Shown piece by piece: positions 9,328-18,605 of a stretch of DNA of 64,000 bases (its first letter is position 1; each line of letters opens with the position of its first letter). Source of the stretch: an uncultured bacterium (GTDB lineage Bacteria > Bacteroidota > Rhodothermia > Rhodothermales > UBA10348). The stretch lies in the NCBI GenBank assembly GCA_943788505.1, contig CALSQR010000002.1:1005213-1069212 (forward strand), in the 5' to 3' direction. The notes beneath the pieces were generated by a model. The model was given only the letters and a program-made list of their open reading frames with translations, did no database searches and was not told the origin of the DNA. A program made the translations under genes and the position numbers.

Positions 9328-9759
9328 ATGAACACCAATCCCAACACCTACGAAGCGCTTGAAGTCGGCCAATCACTGGTCATTAAGCGAACGATTACAG
9401 CGGCCGATGTGCAGCTTTTTGCAGATCTAACGGGAGATGACAACCCGATCCATATTAGCGAAGAAGCGGCTGCAAAGACACGATTCGGCAAGCCAATCGT
9501 TCATGGGGTTTTTCTGCTAGGGATCATTTCCAAGGCCTTAGGAAGAGACTTCCCTGGTCCTGGATGCGTTGCTGTCAACATCTCCGCAAAATTCCTGCGA
9601 CCGGTACCGGTTGGATCGGAGATCTCGGTTGAAATTCGCGTAGCGGAGAAAATTGAGAAGTACCGTCACATCAAGATGAAGACGTACGTGTACCTAGGCA
9701 AAAAAATGAGCGTCGCAGGAGATGCTACCCTCATTCCGCCGGGCGAAGGGGCTATTTGA
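9328..9759 (+). CDS. MaoC-family (R)-specific enoyl-CoA hydratase
   Basis: A hot-dog-fold dehydratase of 143 residues. The hydratase motif appears as ADLTGDDNPIHISEEAAAKTRFGKPIVHG: the Asp and His of D-x4-H are the catalytic pair of the R-specific enoyl-CoA hydratase (PhaJ/MaoC) family. It likely hydrates trans-2-enoyl-CoA to (R)-3-hydroxyacyl-CoA in fatty acid or polyhydroxyalkanoate metabolism. The frame is open from 9277, but ATG 9328 is chosen: it is preceded by AGGA at a good distance and the conserved domain starts right after it. Its stop overlaps the convergent M48 gene by eight bases. Confidence 0.88.
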   Translation: MNTNPNTYEALEVGQSLVIKRTITAADVQLFADLTGDDNPIHISEEAAAKTRFGKPIVHGVFLLGIISKALGRDFPGPGCVAVNISAKFLRPVPVGSEISVEIRVAEKIEKYRHIKMKTYVYLGKKMSVAGDATLIPPGEGAI

Positions 9760-11245
9760 TAATTTTGTACTTCCAGCCTGCCTGGACCCGCTCTTCAGTC
9801 TCTACCTGATTTAGAATTGCCAGACCCAGTTTGGAAAGGCCCTGGGGCAGAGGTGCGCCACTCACGAGGGAGCTGAATACGGTTGCAGAAGAGTTCGTTT
9901 GAAACGAAACCCGGTCGGGTTGCTTAGTAAGAACAGCCGGATCCGTCACGTTTCGGAATCCTGCCATCGTACGGCCAAAAAGGTTTTCGTACGTCCCGTA
10001 CTGAGCCCGTAGCGACATGCCGGTGAAGGCGAAAACGTACCCCGCATGCTCGATAAACTGATACCGAACCCTCAATTCTTGTCCATCCTGATCTTTCGCG
10101 TCCACGACGAGGTAATGCATAGGTAGCCCGCCTGCCTGACCCATTCCACTCTCAACGACCTGCACTCCCTCTTGGGAGGCGTAGGCTTCGGATGCATCCC
10201 GAGCGCGTTCATGTTTTGTCTCTAGCTGCATTAGGACAATGGCCTGTTGGTCCTCAGGTATCATAACCACTTGGGTTGGCATGTTATAGAGCTGAAAGCC
10301 TGTAGGGATCGGGAAACTGAAGCCAAGCTGTGGATGATAGAAGACACCGGCGTCGACATATCCTTGTCGTGGATCTTCCCCGAATACGAGGCCCTCTACA
10401 TGACGGAAAAAGGAGGACTGTCCAACTTTGGTCATGGGTACTTCAGCCGCCCACCGTGCAGAGCGTTCGATCATGTAGGATTCGCGATCGCCCGGATCTG
10501 GATGAGAAGAGAGAAGACTGGGCAGTTCTTGACCGGACTGGTCGCTCAAGCGTTTCAACGAGCGAAAAAAGGCCGCTGCTTCGGCTGATTGATATCCTGA
10601 GAGAGCAGCGTATTCGACGCCTAGTTGGTCTGATTCTGATTCTGCACCTCTTCCATAGCTCAGGAAAAGAAGTTGGGTAGCTGTTCCGCCCAAGTTCATG
10701 ATGTTTTCCGCCGCATTACCACCAAAAACAGCCTGACCACCAATGGCTCCAAGTAACAGAGCACCCGTACCGAACTGCTGTCGCCACATAGCTTTCGAAC
10801 CATGTCGTCCGACCACATGTCCGATTTCATGTCCTAGTACGACGGCCAATTGGGCTTCATTTTCTAGGTGCGCCAGCAAACCACGGGTCACATAGATATA
10901 GCCCCCCGGAAGGGCAAACGCGTTGACAACCGGACTATCTAGGACCCGGAAATAAAACGGCATATTGGCAAACGTTGCATCCACTCCCGGTCTGCGGAAA
11001 TGACTGACATTGACAAGCTCTTGGCCTAAGGAATCCACATAGGCAGCTACCTCGATATCCTCGTATAGCCCGTATTGAGCAATGATTTGGCTATCAGACT
11101 CGGTTCCAATCTGGATTTCCTCCGACGGAGACCAGGCATAATTGAAGGCTCGCCGACCCGAAATTGGATTGGTTGACGCCGCGCAACCGCTGAGGAAGAG
11201 CGCGAAAAGGACCGGAATCAGTAGGCGTTTCATAGAATCAGTCAT
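9752..11245 (-). CDS. M48-family zinc metalloprotease, lipoprotein
   Basis: A 497-residue membrane-anchored protease. The N-terminus is a lipoprotein signal with lipobox LSGC (Cys21), so it should sit on the periplasmic face of a membrane. The zinc site is HEIGHVVGRH (His139, Glu140, His143) with a third ligand Glu in ESESDQLGVEYA about 65 residues later, the standard M48 arrangement seen in BepA/LoiP. Relatives perform quality control of outer-membrane proteins. The C-terminal 230 residues are a variable domain with no motif I recognise. The start could also be the Met at 11233, which removes four residues. It follows recF by 15 bases and may share its transcript. Confidence 0.9.
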   Translation of the reverse strand: MTDSMKRLLIPVLFALFLSGCAASTNPISGRRAFNYAWSPSEEIQIGTESDSQIIAQYGLYEDIEVAAYVDSLGQELVNVSHFRRPGVDATFANMPFYFRVLDSPVVNAFALPGGYIYVTRGLLAHLENEAQLAVVLGHEIGHVVGRHGSKAMWRQQFGTGALLLGAIGGQAVFGGNAAENIMNLGGTATQLLFLSYGRGAESESDQLGVEYAALSGYQSAEAAAFFRSLKRLSDQSGQELPSLLSSHPDPGDRESYMIERSARWAAEVPMTKVGQSSFFRHVEGLVFGEDPRQGYVDAGVFYHPQLGFSFPIPTGFQLYNMPTQVVMIPEDQQAIVLMQLETKHERARDASEAYASQEGVQVVESGMGQAGGLPMHYLVVDAKDQDGQELRVRYQFIEHAGYVFAFTGMSLRAQYGTYENLFGRTMAGFRNVTDPAVLTKQPDRVSFQTNSSATVFSSLVSGAPLPQGLSKLGLAILNQVETEERVQAGWKYKIIK

Positions 11246-11260
11246 TTGCAGGTCGAAATA

Positions 11261-12574
11261 TCAGTCGTTGGTCAAGCTGTCGGCCAATGGCGAGGCAGGC
11301 TCCTCCCTGGGCGCCGTCGCCTTAGGAGGCACCTTCTCGATGGAGGTCTCGTCTTCCAAAACCTCTCCTCCTCTGGCTACAAAAATGGTTCTGCAAGCAG
11401 AAGGATCCAGATGGTTGTGGACTATTTCCCTGCGGGCCGCCGTCGTGATACTTTGGCCGATCGCATCCGAGCCTAAAATAGCCAGAAATGCTTCAATTCG
11501 GGCCGGATCAAGGTTATCGAATACATCATCAAGCAGGAGAAGTGGACGCTCCTCTCGTCGATGTTGCATGTAATCGTATTGCGCAAGCTTGAGGGCCATT
11601 CCATACGTCCGATGCTGTCCCTGGGAGGCAAAACGCCGAACAGGATGGCCGTCAAGTGTCAAATCCAATTCGTGACGATGGGGCCCGTAAAGCGTCATGC
11701 CCCGCGCGATTTCATGCCTACGATTACGCTCCAACTGATCGGCGTACAGCTCAAAGACGCGTTTCTCTCGCCTCGCCCGCTGCTCACGCGACTCATTAGG
11801 TATGGTGATTCCGCCCTTCGGGAAGGATCCGTCTTCTGAATCAATATCGGCTTCGGGGATTCCTGCACGACCGAACGGGGCATATGCAATGCCTGGTTTC
11901 TCAGCAACCTCACTGATTTTTTGGTGGGCATCATCGAGATGCTTGGCAAAGGCTTCAATGAAGGCCATCCTGTCTGCAATGATGGCGGCACCCGGCATCA
12001 CTAGCTCTCGAGTCAGCGATTCCAGAACCATCTCATCAGGAGTACGCCGTGCTCTACGACTTGCGTGGAGCAGCTCATTTCGCTGTTTCAGAACCTGCCG
12101 GTATCGAAGTAGGTTGTCCAGATAGACGGGACTGGACTGGGAAATGATATTGTCCATGAAGCGACGGCGGAACTCGGGCCCTTCGGCCGTCAACCGCTGA
12201 TCATCCGGCGAGAATACCACGACCGGGAATCGGCCTACCAAATCCGTCATGCGCTCGAGTGGGCTTCCGCCTACAAACAGCTTTTTGCCTTCACCCGGCA
12301 CAAATGCTAGCCGCACTTTCTGGGAGCCGCCGGCATCCTTTGTAAAATGCCCCTCTATCTCCATCAAGGAACTGCCCCTACGCAAAATGACGTTGTCTTT
12401 CGACGTCAAAAAACTTCGGGACAGACACAGCATGTGGATGGCTTCTAGGATGTTGGTCTTGCCAACCCCGTTTGGACCCACGATAGCATTCACGCCAGCA
12501 TCGAACGTAACGGTTGAATCGTTGTGAGCCCGTAAGCCCCGAATATGAATGCGATCTATAATCAAGCGGTTCAA
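11261..12574 (-). CDS. recF: DNA replication and repair protein RecF
   Basis: A 437-residue SMC-like ATPase that loads RecA at single-strand gaps with RecO and RecR. The N-terminus LIIDRIHIRGLRAHNDSTVTF is typical. Walker A is GPNGVGKT (residues 33-40). The ABC signature region reads RRFASQGQHRTYGMALKLAQ, and Walker B is RPLLLLDDVFDNLD. The protein is about 70 residues longer than usual (350-370): there is an acidic/Gly insertion near residues 237-265 and an unusual C-terminal tail of about 35 residues rich in Glu, Pro and Ser after the last ATPase strand. It is not next to dnaA/dnaN/gyrB here. murQ is divergent, 162 bases away. Confidence 0.93.
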   Translation of the reverse strand: MNRLIIDRIHIRGLRAHNDSTVTFDAGVNAIVGPNGVGKTNILEAIHMLCLSRSFLTSKDNVILRRGSSLMEIEGHFTKDAGGSQKVRLAFVPGEGKKLFVGGSPLERMTDLVGRFPVVVFSPDDQRLTAEGPEFRRRFMDNIISQSSPVYLDNLLRYRQVLKQRNELLHASRRARRTPDEMVLESLTRELVMPGAAIIADRMAFIEAFAKHLDDAHQKISEVAEKPGIAYAPFGRAGIPEADIDSEDGSFPKGGITIPNESREQRARREKRVFELYADQLERNRRHEIARGMTLYGPHRHELDLTLDGHPVRRFASQGQHRTYGMALKLAQYDYMQHRREERPLLLLDDVFDNLDPARIEAFLAILGSDAIGQSITTAARREIVHNHLDPSACRTIFVARGGEVLEDETSIEKVPPKATAPREEPASPLADSLTND

Positions 12575-12736
12575 CTTGTTCTGCCGACCGATTCAGGTGG
12601 AGGTACCCGAATTCGATATCTTTCAAATGAACGCAGACACTACTGCTTCGTTCACCTTAGCTAGCGGTACGAATCATTCGAAGTCGATCCTAATTTCTGG
12701 CCGTGAAAGTACGGCTATCATTCCCGAGACCACGCC

Positions 12737-13687
12737 ATGAGCACGCCTCCAGCCCTTTTCGAAGAGCTCCGAACGCTAGCCACAGAGCAGCGCAATCCAG
12801 CATCCATGTCGATTGATATGGCCTCCGTACAGGAAATTCTGGAGATAATGAATTCGGAAGACCGCAAGGTGGCCGAAGCAGTCGGGACACAGCTCCCTTG
12901 GATTACACAAGCTGTGGACATCATCTTGACCGCCTTTCAGCGTGGTGGCAGGCTCTTCTACGCGGGTGCTGGAACCAGTGGACGACTCGGCATTCTTGAC
13001 GCATCGGAATGCCCTCCCACCTTTGGCACAGATCCTGAAATGGTGCAGGGGCTTATTGCAGGAGGACTTCCAGCCGTTTTTCAAGCACAGGAAGGAGCGG
13101 AAGATTTGGAAGAAAATGGGGCTTCTGCCCTCGATGAAGCAGGGGTACGAGCAGGCGATGTGGTATGCGGAATAGCCGCTAGTCGTCGCACGCCGTACGT
13201 AATTGGCGCCGTAAAACACGCCAGGAAATTGGGTTGCAAAACGTTGTTCATTACCTGCACTCCTCGGGCCTCCTTTACCATCGATGTAGATGTAGCCATC
13301 TGCCCTGTGGTGGGCCCTGAAGTCATTATGGGATCTACCCGCATGAAGAGCGGAACAGCGCAGAAACTGGTCCTCAACATGCTCACGACCGCCTCCATGA
13401 TCCGTATGGGAAAGACCTACGAGAACATGATGGTGGATTTACAGATGACCAACGCCAAGTTGGTCGAGCGATCTCGACGAACCGTCATGACGGTCACCGG
13501 AGTCGACTATGCTCAAGCCACTTCCTTGCTCCATGCGGCGGACGGTCACGTAAAAACAGCTCTCGTAATGCACCTCGCAGATGTGGACGCCGTTTCAGCA
13601 AAAAAACGTCTTGTAAATGCGTCTGGATTCGTGCGTCATGCCATCGAAGGCCGCACATACCACGTGGGCTCAACATCCTCGGATTGA
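12737..13687 (+). CDS. murQ: N-acetylmuramic acid 6-phosphate etherase
   Basis: MurQ removes the lactyl ether of MurNAc 6-phosphate to give GlcNAc 6-phosphate and lactate during cell-wall recycling in the cytoplasm. The 316 residues contain the SIS sugar-isomerase fold and the family signature GAGTSGRLGILDASECPPTFG (residues 77-97, with the catalytic Glu in ASECPP). Later VGPEVIMGSTRMKSGTAQK is the second conserved phosphosugar-binding stretch. Length is normal (about 300). No nagA, nagB, anmK or transporter lies nearby; the neighbours recF and mfd are repair genes, so the gene appears to be monocistronic. Confidence 0.95.
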   Translation: MSTPPALFEELRTLATEQRNPASMSIDMASVQEILEIMNSEDRKVAEAVGTQLPWITQAVDIILTAFQRGGRLFYAGAGTSGRLGILDASECPPTFGTDPEMVQGLIAGGLPAVFQAQEGAEDLEENGASALDEAGVRAGDVVCGIAASRRTPYVIGAVKHARKLGCKTLFITCTPRASFTIDVDVAICPVVGPEVIMGSTRMKSGTAQKLVLNMLTTASMIRMGKTYENMMVDLQMTNAKLVERSRRTVMTVTGVDYAQATSLLHAADGHVKTALVMHLADVDAVSAKKRLVNASGFVRHAIEGRTYHVGSTSSD

Positions 13688-13834
13688 TTCTCAGGCGAAG
13701 AATCTTTGAACGGGATGGCTACGGGTCGGACCCGAGGGTGTCATCTATCGTATATCCGCCCGATCAGTACGCTATTTGCTCTCCAGTAGGTTGCTCTCTA
13801 CGTGTACCGGTTGCTTTTTCGCGCACCGTCCGAT

Positions 13835-13857
13835 GTATGCTTCCGCAAGAAGCATGC
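13835..13857 (+). other. Hairpin in the mfd leader
   Basis: Perfect 7-base inverted repeat ATGCTTC / GAAGCAT with loop CGCAA, extendable by a G-T and a G-C pair to nine. It is followed after a few bases by CGGCGGCTTTTC. It lies between the murQ stop and the first conserved residues of Mfd. It may end murQ transcription or act as a leader structure of mfd; the T-rich part is short, so terminator activity is uncertain. Confidence 0.4.
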
Positions 13858-13900
13858 CCGGCGGCTTTTCTTGTTCACAGACTTTTTTTCCGTCGTCACT

Positions 13901-16900
13901 TTGTCACTGGAACTGATTCAGTCTGGTATCCGACCAGCACCGTTTACAAAGCAGCTTATTGATTGGGCCTCCTTTTCCAGCTCTCAAACGGGGGCTGGAA
14001 GAAGCGTATCCGTTCGTGGCGCTGCGGGGTCCCTGCCGTCATTCTTGACAGCCGCCGTTCACTCGCACGCCAAGCGGCCCATCGTGTGCCTGCTTCCTGA
14101 TGATGATTCGGCTGCCTTTTTATGCTCTGACCTGCAGCAAATCTTAGGCACGGAAGACGGTGTGCTCCTCCTTCCTGTTTCGGATAATCGGCCCTTTGAT
14201 CCTGAGCATATGCCCGACCCTGCTCCTACCATGGCTCGGGGCGATATTTTGCAACGGCTGAAAGATGGATTCCAGGGAATCCTGGTTTGTAGTATCCCCT
14301 CATTTATCGAGCGAGTACCACCGGCAGATTCAATCCGGGATGCGTCGTTCGACATTGATAACGGGATGATTATCGACCCTGATGTTCTTATTGAACGACT
14401 TGTGGGGCAAGGCTTTACCCGTACCGAATTTGTAGAGGCTCCCGGAGATCTTGCTCTGAGGGGCGGCATCCTAGATGTTTTTCCATACACCGGAAATTTC
14501 CCAGTCCGCATCGAGTTCTTTGGCGATGAGATTGACTCCATCCGAGAATTCGACATCCATACGCAGCGATCAGTTAGCCGAAGGACCAGCGCACGTATCG
14601 TCCCAAATCTTGAGGCTGGCGTAGTGGTTGCTGGCGCTCGTGTACCCTTGAGCGTATTGCTTCCAGAAGACACTCTCATTGTACAGCTTGATGGAGCTGC
14701 TGCCATCGAAGCAGCTGAAGAGCTCTACAAAGAACGTCAGGCCCAACGAAAGGCAGCAATCTCAGGATCAGACACACCAAATATTTCGGACGGATACGAC
14801 GAAGATCCTGATGATGACGACGAAGGCTTGTCCGGAGATCAAACCACAACAGGTGGACTACCTGAGATTGAGGAGATATTTCTCTCAGCCGAGTCCTTGC
14901 AGTCAGTTCTTTTGCCGTTTGATTGCATCCACTTCGGCACGTTCCAGGACACCTCAGAAGAGACCATTCAAGTGGGCGCTCAACCCCAACCTGGTTTCTC
15001 TTCTCGTATTGCACTGCTTCGAAACAGGCTGCTCGAAAATGATCAGAAGGGAATGGAGACTACCATTCTTTGTGACAACCGCGGTCAAGAAGCACGTCTG
15101 ATGGAATTGCTGGAAGAGGATGTAGAGGCAGGTCGTGTTCGACTAAAGACGGAATCATTGCATCGCGGGTTTGAGCTCCCCGATCGTCACATGGCGGTTT
15201 ATACTGATCACGAAATTTTCGGTCGATATCATCGCCCTACGGCTCGCAAGCAGAAGCAACGATACGGTGGGCTGAGCTTGCGAGAGCTTCACCAGCTGAC
15301 GCCCGGTGATTTTGTGGTCCATATCGATTTTGGTATTGGCAAGTTTACGGGTATGGAGCAAATCACGGTGCGGGAGCGCAAGCAGGAGGCAGTGCGTCTG
15401 CACTACCTCAATGGCGACACCTTGTATGTGAACGTTAATGCGCTGTATAAGCTGCATAAATACAAGGGAAAGGAAGGGCACCAGCCCACGTTGACGAAGC
15501 TTGGAAGTGGCCAGTGGGAACGGGCCAAATCGCGCACGAAGTCTCGTGTAAAAGACATTGCCAGGGATCTAATTGCTCTCTATGCCAAGCGAAAATCATC
15601 CGAAGGTCACCCCTACCCCGAGGACACGGTTTGGCAGCGAGAGCTTGAGGCATCTTTTGAATTCGAGGATACTCCAGATCAGGCAACTACCGCTGCAGCA
15701 GTAAAGGAAGACATGCAGTTGCCCCAGCCTATGGACCGACTAGTCTGTGGCGATGTGGGATTTGGGAAGACAGAAATTGCCATCCGAGCAGCTTTCAAAG
15801 CTGCACAAGATGGCAAACAAGTGGCGGTCCTTGTGCCAACTACTGTTCTGGCAACCCAACACTATCGAACCTTTGGCAAACGACTAGCAAATTACCCCAT
15901 CAAAATGGGCGTTCTTTCCCGCTTTAGGACGGTGGCTCAGCAGAAAGAAACTCTTGCTGGTCTCAAGGCGGGAAAGATTGATATTATTATTGGTACCCAT
16001 CGCCTGATGTCGAAAGACGTTGAGTTCAACGATCTCGGCCTCCTCATCGTGGATGAAGAACAGCGCTTTGGAGTTGGAATGAAAGAGAAGCTGCGCCAAC
16101 TTCGGGTAAATGTGGATACCCTGACACTTACGGCAACGCCGATTCCACGCACATTACAGTTTTCCCTCATGGGAGCAAGAGATCTCTCCATCATTGCTAC
16201 CGCTCCGGATAACAGGCAGCCAATCAATACTGAGATCCATGCCTTTGACAAAGACTTGATTCGAGATGCTCTTCTTTACGAGATCAATAGAGGAGGGCAG
16301 GTCTTCTTCATTCATAACCGTGTGCAGTCGATCAAGGAGGTCTCCTCTATGCTCCGGATGCTCGTTCCAGACATCCGGATTCAGATTGCGCATGGCCAAA
16401 TGAAAGGCCCTGATCTCGAACGCATCATGATGGGATTCGTGGAAGGTGAGTTCGATGTTTTGGTAAGTACAAATATCATCGAAAATGGTCTCGATATTGC
16501 GAATGCAAACACGATTATCATCAACCGTGCCGACCATTTTGGCCTCGCTGAATTGCATCAGCTTCGTGGACGTGTTGGTCGCTCTGATCGGAAAGCCTTT
16601 TGTTATCTGCTCGTACCCTCTATTCACAGCCTTACCCGTGAATCCAAGCAGAGGTTACAGGCAGTGGAAGAATTCAGTGACCTAGGCAGCGGCTTTCATC
16701 TTGCAATGCGCGATATGGATATTCGCGGAGCAGGCAACATGCTTGGGGCCGAACAAAGTGGCTTCATCGCCGATGTGGGCTTCGAGACCTACCACAGGAT
16801 TTTGGATGAGGCCGTCCAAGAATTACGGTCGGATGAGTTTGCTGGAGTCTTTGATAAACCTCAAACCCCCAAAGGATCAGAAACGGTTGTAGATGTCGAT

Positions 16901-17371
16901 GCAGACGCACTCATTCCAGAGACCTATCTCTCCAACCGCATAGAACGTTTGAATCTGTATCGCAGGATTTCTGACTGCGCTACGAATGAAGAACTTGAAG
17001 TGGTTGCGGAGGAACTTGCCGACCGTTTTGGACCATCCCCTGTGGAAGTATCAAATCTCATCATCGGGGTCCAGCTTAAAATTCTGGCCCAGGTTCTTCG
17101 ACTCACGAAAGTCACCTACAAAAATGGACGACTTTTCTTGAGCATTCCGACAACCGAAGACGACCCCTGGTTTTTCGAACACCGTTTCCACTCCTTCCTC
17201 GAACAACTGGGCGCCCTGAACAACAGGTATGTCTTAAAGGAGAACCGGTCGAAAACCTTGCGAGCGATTATTCAGGATGTCGCTAGTCTCGGACAAGCGA
17301 GAGACGTACTGCAAGGACTAGTTGCCTCCGCCACCTTGCTTTCGCCTGGCGCGGACACGCCACTCAAATGA
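13901..17371 (+). CDS. mfd: Transcription-repair coupling factor Mfd
   Basis: Mfd removes RNA polymerase stalled at lesions and recruits UvrA. Domains in order: UvrB-homology module (VSVRGAAGSLPSFLTAAV to about residue 350 with the DFPYTGNFPVRIEFFGDEIDSIR-type strand), an acidic low-complexity linker (DEDPDDDDEGLSGD-like), the CarD-like polymerase-interacting domain (LTPGDFVVHIDFGIGKFTGME), the RecG-like helicase with Walker A CGDVGFGKTE and Walker B VDEEQRFGV, the TATPIPRTLQ motif, and the TRCF C-terminal domain. Length about 1156 is normal. The frame is open from GTG 13802, but the first 33 residues look non-protein and hold a hairpin, so TTG 13901 is my choice; the exact start is uncertain. 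Confidence 0.93.
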   Translation: MSLELIQSGIRPAPFTKQLIDWASFSSSQTGAGRSVSVRGAAGSLPSFLTAAVHSHAKRPIVCLLPDDDSAAFLCSDLQQILGTEDGVLLLPVSDNRPFDPEHMPDPAPTMARGDILQRLKDGFQGILVCSIPSFIERVPPADSIRDASFDIDNGMIIDPDVLIERLVGQGFTRTEFVEAPGDLALRGGILDVFPYTGNFPVRIEFFGDEIDSIREFDIHTQRSVSRRTSARIVPNLEAGVVVAGARVPLSVLLPEDTLIVQLDGAAAIEAAEELYKERQAQRKAAISGSDTPNISDGYDEDPDDDDEGLSGDQTTTGGLPEIEEIFLSAESLQSVLLPFDCIHFGTFQDTSEETIQVGAQPQPGFSSRIALLRNRLLENDQKGMETTILCDNRGQEARLMELLEEDVEAGRVRLKTESLHRGFELPDRHMAVYTDHEIFGRYHRPTARKQKQRYGGLSLRELHQLTPGDFVVHIDFGIGKFTGMEQITVRERKQEAVRLHYLNGDTLYVNVNALYKLHKYKGKEGHQPTLTKLGSGQWERAKSRTKSRVKDIARDLIALYAKRKSSEGHPYPEDTVWQRELEASFEFEDTPDQATTAAAVKEDMQLPQPMDRLVCGDVGFGKTEIAIRAAFKAAQDGKQVAVLVPTTVLATQHYRTFGKRLANYPIKMGVLSRFRTVAQQKETLAGLKAGKIDIIIGTHRLMSKDVEFNDLGLLIVDEEQRFGVGMKEKLRQLRVNVDTLTLTATPIPRTLQFSLMGARDLSIIATAPDNRQPINTEIHAFDKDLIRDALLYEINRGGQVFFIHNRVQSIKEVSSMLRMLVPDIRIQIAHGQMKGPDLERIMMGFVEGEFDVLVSTNIIENGLDIANANTIIINRADHFGLAELHQLRGRVGRSDRKAFCYLLVPSIHSLTRESKQRLQAVEEFSDLGSGFHLAMRDMDIRGAGNMLGAEQSGFIADVGFETYHRILDEAVQELRSDEFAGVFDKPQTPKGSETVVDVDADALIPETYLSNRIERLNLYRRISDCATNEELEVVAEELADRFGPSPVEVSNLIIGVQLKILAQVLRLTKVTYKNGRLFLSIPTTEDDPWFFEHRFHSFLEQLGALNNRYVLKENRSKTLRAIIQDVASLGQARDVLQGLVASATLLSPGADTPLK

Positions 17372-17571
17372 GGCCGTATCCCCCGAGATTCCTGACTGAA
17401 ACCCGCCTCAAAACGCGTGCTCTCAGACACGACAAGTGCGCATACTCAATAGGCTAGATCTTATTTGACGAATCTGACGAGGATCCAAACAGCTTTTTGA
17501 GCCGTGCAACTCATTGTGGCCCAACGAGTAACAGGAATAGTGGAAATCGTCGATAAATGCAATACTACTAA

Positions 17572-18543
17572 TCAGTAATTGCTCAGTATCTCTTCGGCCG
17601 CCCGACGGTGAGCATCAACTAGTGATTGGGGTTCAGTGACCCGAACCTCTGCCCCAAATCGGAGCAGCCAGCCTGCGAGATACTCCATATTCTCGAATGG
17701 GAATCGAACGGTCACCTGATCTCCCTGACTATTTTCAGATTCAATTCGTGCTGGGATTCCTGCTCTGACTCTTGGATAGATTGCCGCAGAAAATGCCAAT
17801 TCTACATCGACCGGATCGGACCGGTGTCCTTCTTGTTCGAGGTACGCTTGTAACTCGAACCCTTCCGGCCGATCAAAACGCTCAGTGAGCACGAACATCT
17901 CTTCTATTCTGTCGAGTCTAAAGTTGCGTATCTCATCACGGAGATGATCAAATGCTATCAGATTCCAGTGGTCCGTGTAGTAGACAAGGCCTAGTGGATC
18001 TACTCTTCGCTGCGTCAATTCATTTCGACTGGTGACGAAATACTCCATGATCACCTTTCGGGACCGAGCAACGGCTTCTGAGAGCTTGAACCATTTGCCC
18101 GACTCTACTCCTTCTGATTGGACAGCATGTGTCCAATACGGATCGAGGACTGTGTTTTCGGATAGTCTGTCTACGTAGTCACGGATTTCTGCCGGCAATA
18201 CAGACGTTATTTTGAGGTTAACTGCTCCAGCATCCTCGCGAAGGGAGGCATCTGACTGAAGCTTCATGAACTCAGTGCCCACTAACAGTGTAGCAGCTTC
18301 TCGAGCCGTAAACATTAACGGGGGTAGTTGATACCCCTCCAAGATCTCGTATCCACCGCCTTCGGAATATGTAAGCGGCACCCCTGATTCAGACAAAGCG
18401 CGGAGATCACGGAAAATGGTTCTCCTGCTGACCTCAAAGTGCTCTGCAAGGTCACGGCTCGTCATGTTGGGCCGCGTCTGCAGTAGCAGAATGGTAGCGA
18501 ACAGCCTTTCAGTACGCGTACCATTTTTATCTACCTTCGGCAT
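17572..18543 (-). CDS. WYL-domain transcriptional regulator (YafY/HTH_11 type)
   Basis: A 323-residue regulator. The N-terminal winged helix-turn-helix reads TERLFATILLLQTRPNMTSRDLAEHFEVSRRTIFRDLRALSESGVPL (HTH_11). The central WYL-type domain includes RRVDPLGLVYYTDHWNLIAFD, followed by a WCX-like C-terminal domain with VTVRFPFENMEYLAGWLLRFGAEV. WYL domains sense ligands, often nucleic acids or nucleotides, and control DNA repair, phage defence or metabolic genes. It is the only clear transcription factor in the window and stands alone, with no obvious target next to it. About 200 bases without a gene separate it from mfd. Confidence 0.9.
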   Translation of the reverse strand: MPKVDKNGTRTERLFATILLLQTRPNMTSRDLAEHFEVSRRTIFRDLRALSESGVPLTYSEGGGYEILEGYQLPPLMFTAREAATLLVGTEFMKLQSDASLREDAGAVNLKITSVLPAEIRDYVDRLSENTVLDPYWTHAVQSEGVESGKWFKLSEAVARSRKVIMEYFVTSRNELTQRRVDPLGLVYYTDHWNLIAFDHLRDEIRNFRLDRIEEMFVLTERFDRPEGFELQAYLEQEGHRSDPVDVELAFSAAIYPRVRAGIPARIESENSQGDQVTVRFPFENMEYLAGWLLRFGAEVRVTEPQSLVDAHRRAAEEILSNY

Positions 18544-18605
18544 AGTCGAATCGATTTTCTAGAGGTTTATTGCACTATCAGCTTGAGAGGACTCCTATTG
18601 CGTCG

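Noticed and set aside
8967-9347. Minus-strand 126-codon frame whose stop overlaps the MMPL start (ATGA)
   Set aside because: The translation is Ser/Pro/Arg-rich without any motif, its start lies within the MaoC gene, and it shows no likeness to a protein family. The overlap with the next start is probably chance.
13684-13962. Plus-strand 92-codon frame between murQ and mfd
   Set aside because: It overlaps the murQ stop and the mfd N-terminus in another frame, has Cys/Arg-rich random composition and no known motif.
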